Source: Bacteroidetes bacterium 4572_114 (GTDB taxonomy: Bacteria; Bacteroidota; Bacteroidia; Bacteroidales; 4484-276). From it: a stretch of 7,141 bases of DNA. A model generated the notes under the pieces. It saw only the letters and a list, made by a program, of their open reading frames with translations, was not told where the DNA came from and did no database searches. Where the stretch lies: the NCBI GenBank assembly GCA_002254335.1, contig NIVA01000134.1:1-7141 (forward strand). The letters are read 5' to 3'. Below, piece after piece: positions 6,368 through 7,141 of this stretch; the stretch's first letter is position 1, and each line of letters opens with the position of its first letter. Made by a program: the position numbers and the translations under genes.

Positions 6368-6396
6368 TAAAAGTAGGGAAAAGTTTGATGACAAAA
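6368..6396 (-). promoter_or_regulatory. Possible Bacteroidota-type promoter for the minus-strand block
   Basis: On the minus strand TTTTG (6392-6396) is followed 16 bases later by TACTTTTA (6368-6375), one mismatch from the TAnnTTTG -7 consensus known in Bacteroidota. Spacing is slightly short of the usual 17-20. Transcription would begin roughly 25 bases before the ATG at 6334. Pattern match only. Confidence 0.35.
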
Positions 6397-6729
6397 TTAA
6401 AGTTTGGCTCCTGCCAAGGCTAAATATTCATTTGATGTGCTACGGGCAAAGGGTAATTACAAATTCTTCTCCTTACAATCTATCCATACGGGCAAGCTTT
6501 GTTTCGCATCGGATTGACAAGGTTGTGATGGAGTGGCAGTGAGGTCGGGAGAAATCTAAATATTTCTTACTTCATGCCAGTCTAATTATTCGGGATAAAC
6601 CTGTACAGACTTTGTATGGTAATGTTATAAAGCCCACCTTGTAGTTGCCCCAGTGAAGCTGACTGCCTGGAATTAGCACAAATGATAGTTGGGACACAAC
6701 AATCAAAACATGTCAACAACATATTATGC

Positions 6730-6749
6730 AACCCCGTATGTACGGGGTT
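6730..6749. repeat. Palindromic repeat 1 of 3 (AACCCCGTA/TACGGGGTT)
   Basis: Nine-base perfect arms are separated by TG. It shares the pattern A/T flank, pyrimidine-rich arm, GTA centre, purine-rich arm with the two palindromes that follow, about 45 and 98 bases to the right. Such small palindromes resemble the REP-like intergenic elements seen in Bacteroidota genomes. Confidence 0.7.
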
Positions 6750-6774
6750 TATGTCAAATTGATGAGAAAGGATC

Positions 6775-6793
6775 GAAACCTCGTAGAGGTTTC
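6775..6793. repeat. Palindromic repeat 2 of 3 (GAAACCTC-GTA-GAGGTTTC)
   Basis: Perfect 8-base arms flank a GTA centre. The core CCTCGTAGAGG is identical to that of the third palindrome, whereas the outer arm bases differ in a compensating way (AAACCTC/GAGGTTT here, AATCCTC/GAGGATT there). That pattern suggests the pairing itself is maintained. Confidence 0.75.
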
Positions 6794-6828
6794 AGAATTG
6801 TAACAAAATGTCATGAGATGATAATAAA

Positions 6829-6845
6829 AATCCTCGTAGAGGATT
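6829..6845. repeat. Palindromic repeat 3 of 3 (AATCCTC-GTA-GAGGATT)
   Basis: Perfect 7-base arms flank a GTA centre. It shares the 11-base core CCTCGTAGAGG with repeat 2 and lies about 53 bases further right, centre to centre. The sequences between the palindromes are not alike enough to call a CRISPR-type repeat-spacer array. Confidence 0.75.
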
Positions 6846-7017
6846 CATAAGTCATTGGCATAGAAGCTAAAGCCTGGAACAAGGCCCTTGCCCATGAATT
6901 GACAAATCCTAATTTCAGATTTGCATAAATAGCTTTTATTTCATTTCATTCCAGCGGACAGGCGGGTGTTGAATGATAGCATTTCCCATTAAATTAATAG
7001 TAGTACCAATAGTTTTA

Positions 7018-7025
7018 TAGTTTTG
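7018..7025 (+). promoter_or_regulatory. Bacteroidota -7 promoter element TAGTTTTG upstream of the lipoprotein gene
   Basis: TAGTTTTG is an exact match to the TAnnTTTG -7 consensus, placed 35 bases before the ATG at 7061. No clear TTTG was found at the expected -33 distance, so only half of the promoter is supported. Confidence 0.4.
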
Positions 7026-7060
7026 CACCAAAAGGATTTCACAATCAAAACCAGGGCAAA

Positions 7061-7141
7061 ATGAAAAGATACCTCAAATTTTTGGCTTTCGCCACAGGCA
7101 TCATATTAACAATCATTGGTTGCACCGGGCAAATCCGGGAA
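7061..7141 (+). CDS. Lipoprotein, N-terminal fragment (function unknown)
   Basis: An open frame of 27 codons runs from the ATG at 7061 off the right edge. It encodes a lipoprotein signal peptide: MKRYLK, a hydrophobic stretch FLAFATGIILTI, and the lipobox IIGC with Cys21 as the likely lipidated residue. The start is supported by this signal and by the -7-like element 35 bases upstream. The mature part visible is only CTGQIRE, so no family can be named. It is divergent from the minus-strand block. Confidence 0.75.
   Translation, partial: MKRYLKFLAFATGIILTIIGCTGQIRE

Larger units (their letters stand above)
6397..7017. other. Long intergenic region with no convincing gene
   Basis: Between the leftward gene block and the rightward lipoprotein gene no plausible coding frame was found. 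The only readings are short, such as a 26-codon plus-strand frame from 6681, without family resemblance or a signal sequence. No tRNA or rRNA was recognised. The distinct content is the cluster of three palindromes at 6730-6845. An 11-base perfect dyad CAAGGCCCTTG at 6880-6890 is the only other notable symmetry. The region may also hold decayed sequence or an unrecognised RNA. Confidence 0.5.

Noticed and set aside
6730..6845. CRISPR array
   Set aside because: Only three short palindromes with differing arms, uneven spacing, no common direct repeat beyond the core and no cas genes.

Overview
The window looks like a piece of a Bacteroidota (probably Bacteroidales-type) chromosome. The evidence is the protein set (DUF3857/transglutaminase-like secreted proteins, a chromosomal KilA-N protein, a LdcA-type carboxypeptidase), genes without strong Shine-Dalgarno sequences, and a TAnnTTTG-type promoter element at the right edge. 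This taxonomic call is inference; no rRNA or marker gene is present.

Nearly everything lies on the minus strand, so the genes read from right to left. From the right: an interrupted DUF3857 + transglutaminase gene (4499-6334); an AT-rich insert with a small secreted protein (3871-4380) and a KilA-N DNA-binding protein (2916-3794); a second, full-length DUF3857 paralogue (1054-2883); an S66 LD-carboxypeptidase (128-988); and, cut by the left edge, the first codons of a Dam-like D12-class adenine methyltransferase (1-53). At the right end a lipoprotein gene begins on the plus strand (7061 onward). It is divergent from the main block and separated from it by about 720 bases without a convincing gene. 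That gap holds three short perfect palindromes.

The two DUF3857 paralogues and the carboxypeptidase look like an old co-directional envelope cluster: two exported proteins and a peptidoglycan-peptide hydrolase. The KilA-N/secreted-protein pair sits between the paralogues and is visibly poorer in G+C (hand-counted 60-base lines of 20-35% against 60-63% in the flanking genes), so it is probably a later arrival.

Three genes show damage or loss of active-site residues. The carboxypeptidase lacks the C-terminal segment that carries the family's catalytic His. The right-hand DUF3857 gene is broken by two apparent frameshifts that cancel each other about 90 bases apart. The left-hand paralogue has a transglutaminase-like fold region in which the Cys position is occupied by another residue. 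I did not find a convincing new multi-gene system; the best leads are these active-site and frame anomalies, the AT-rich insert and the palindrome cluster.
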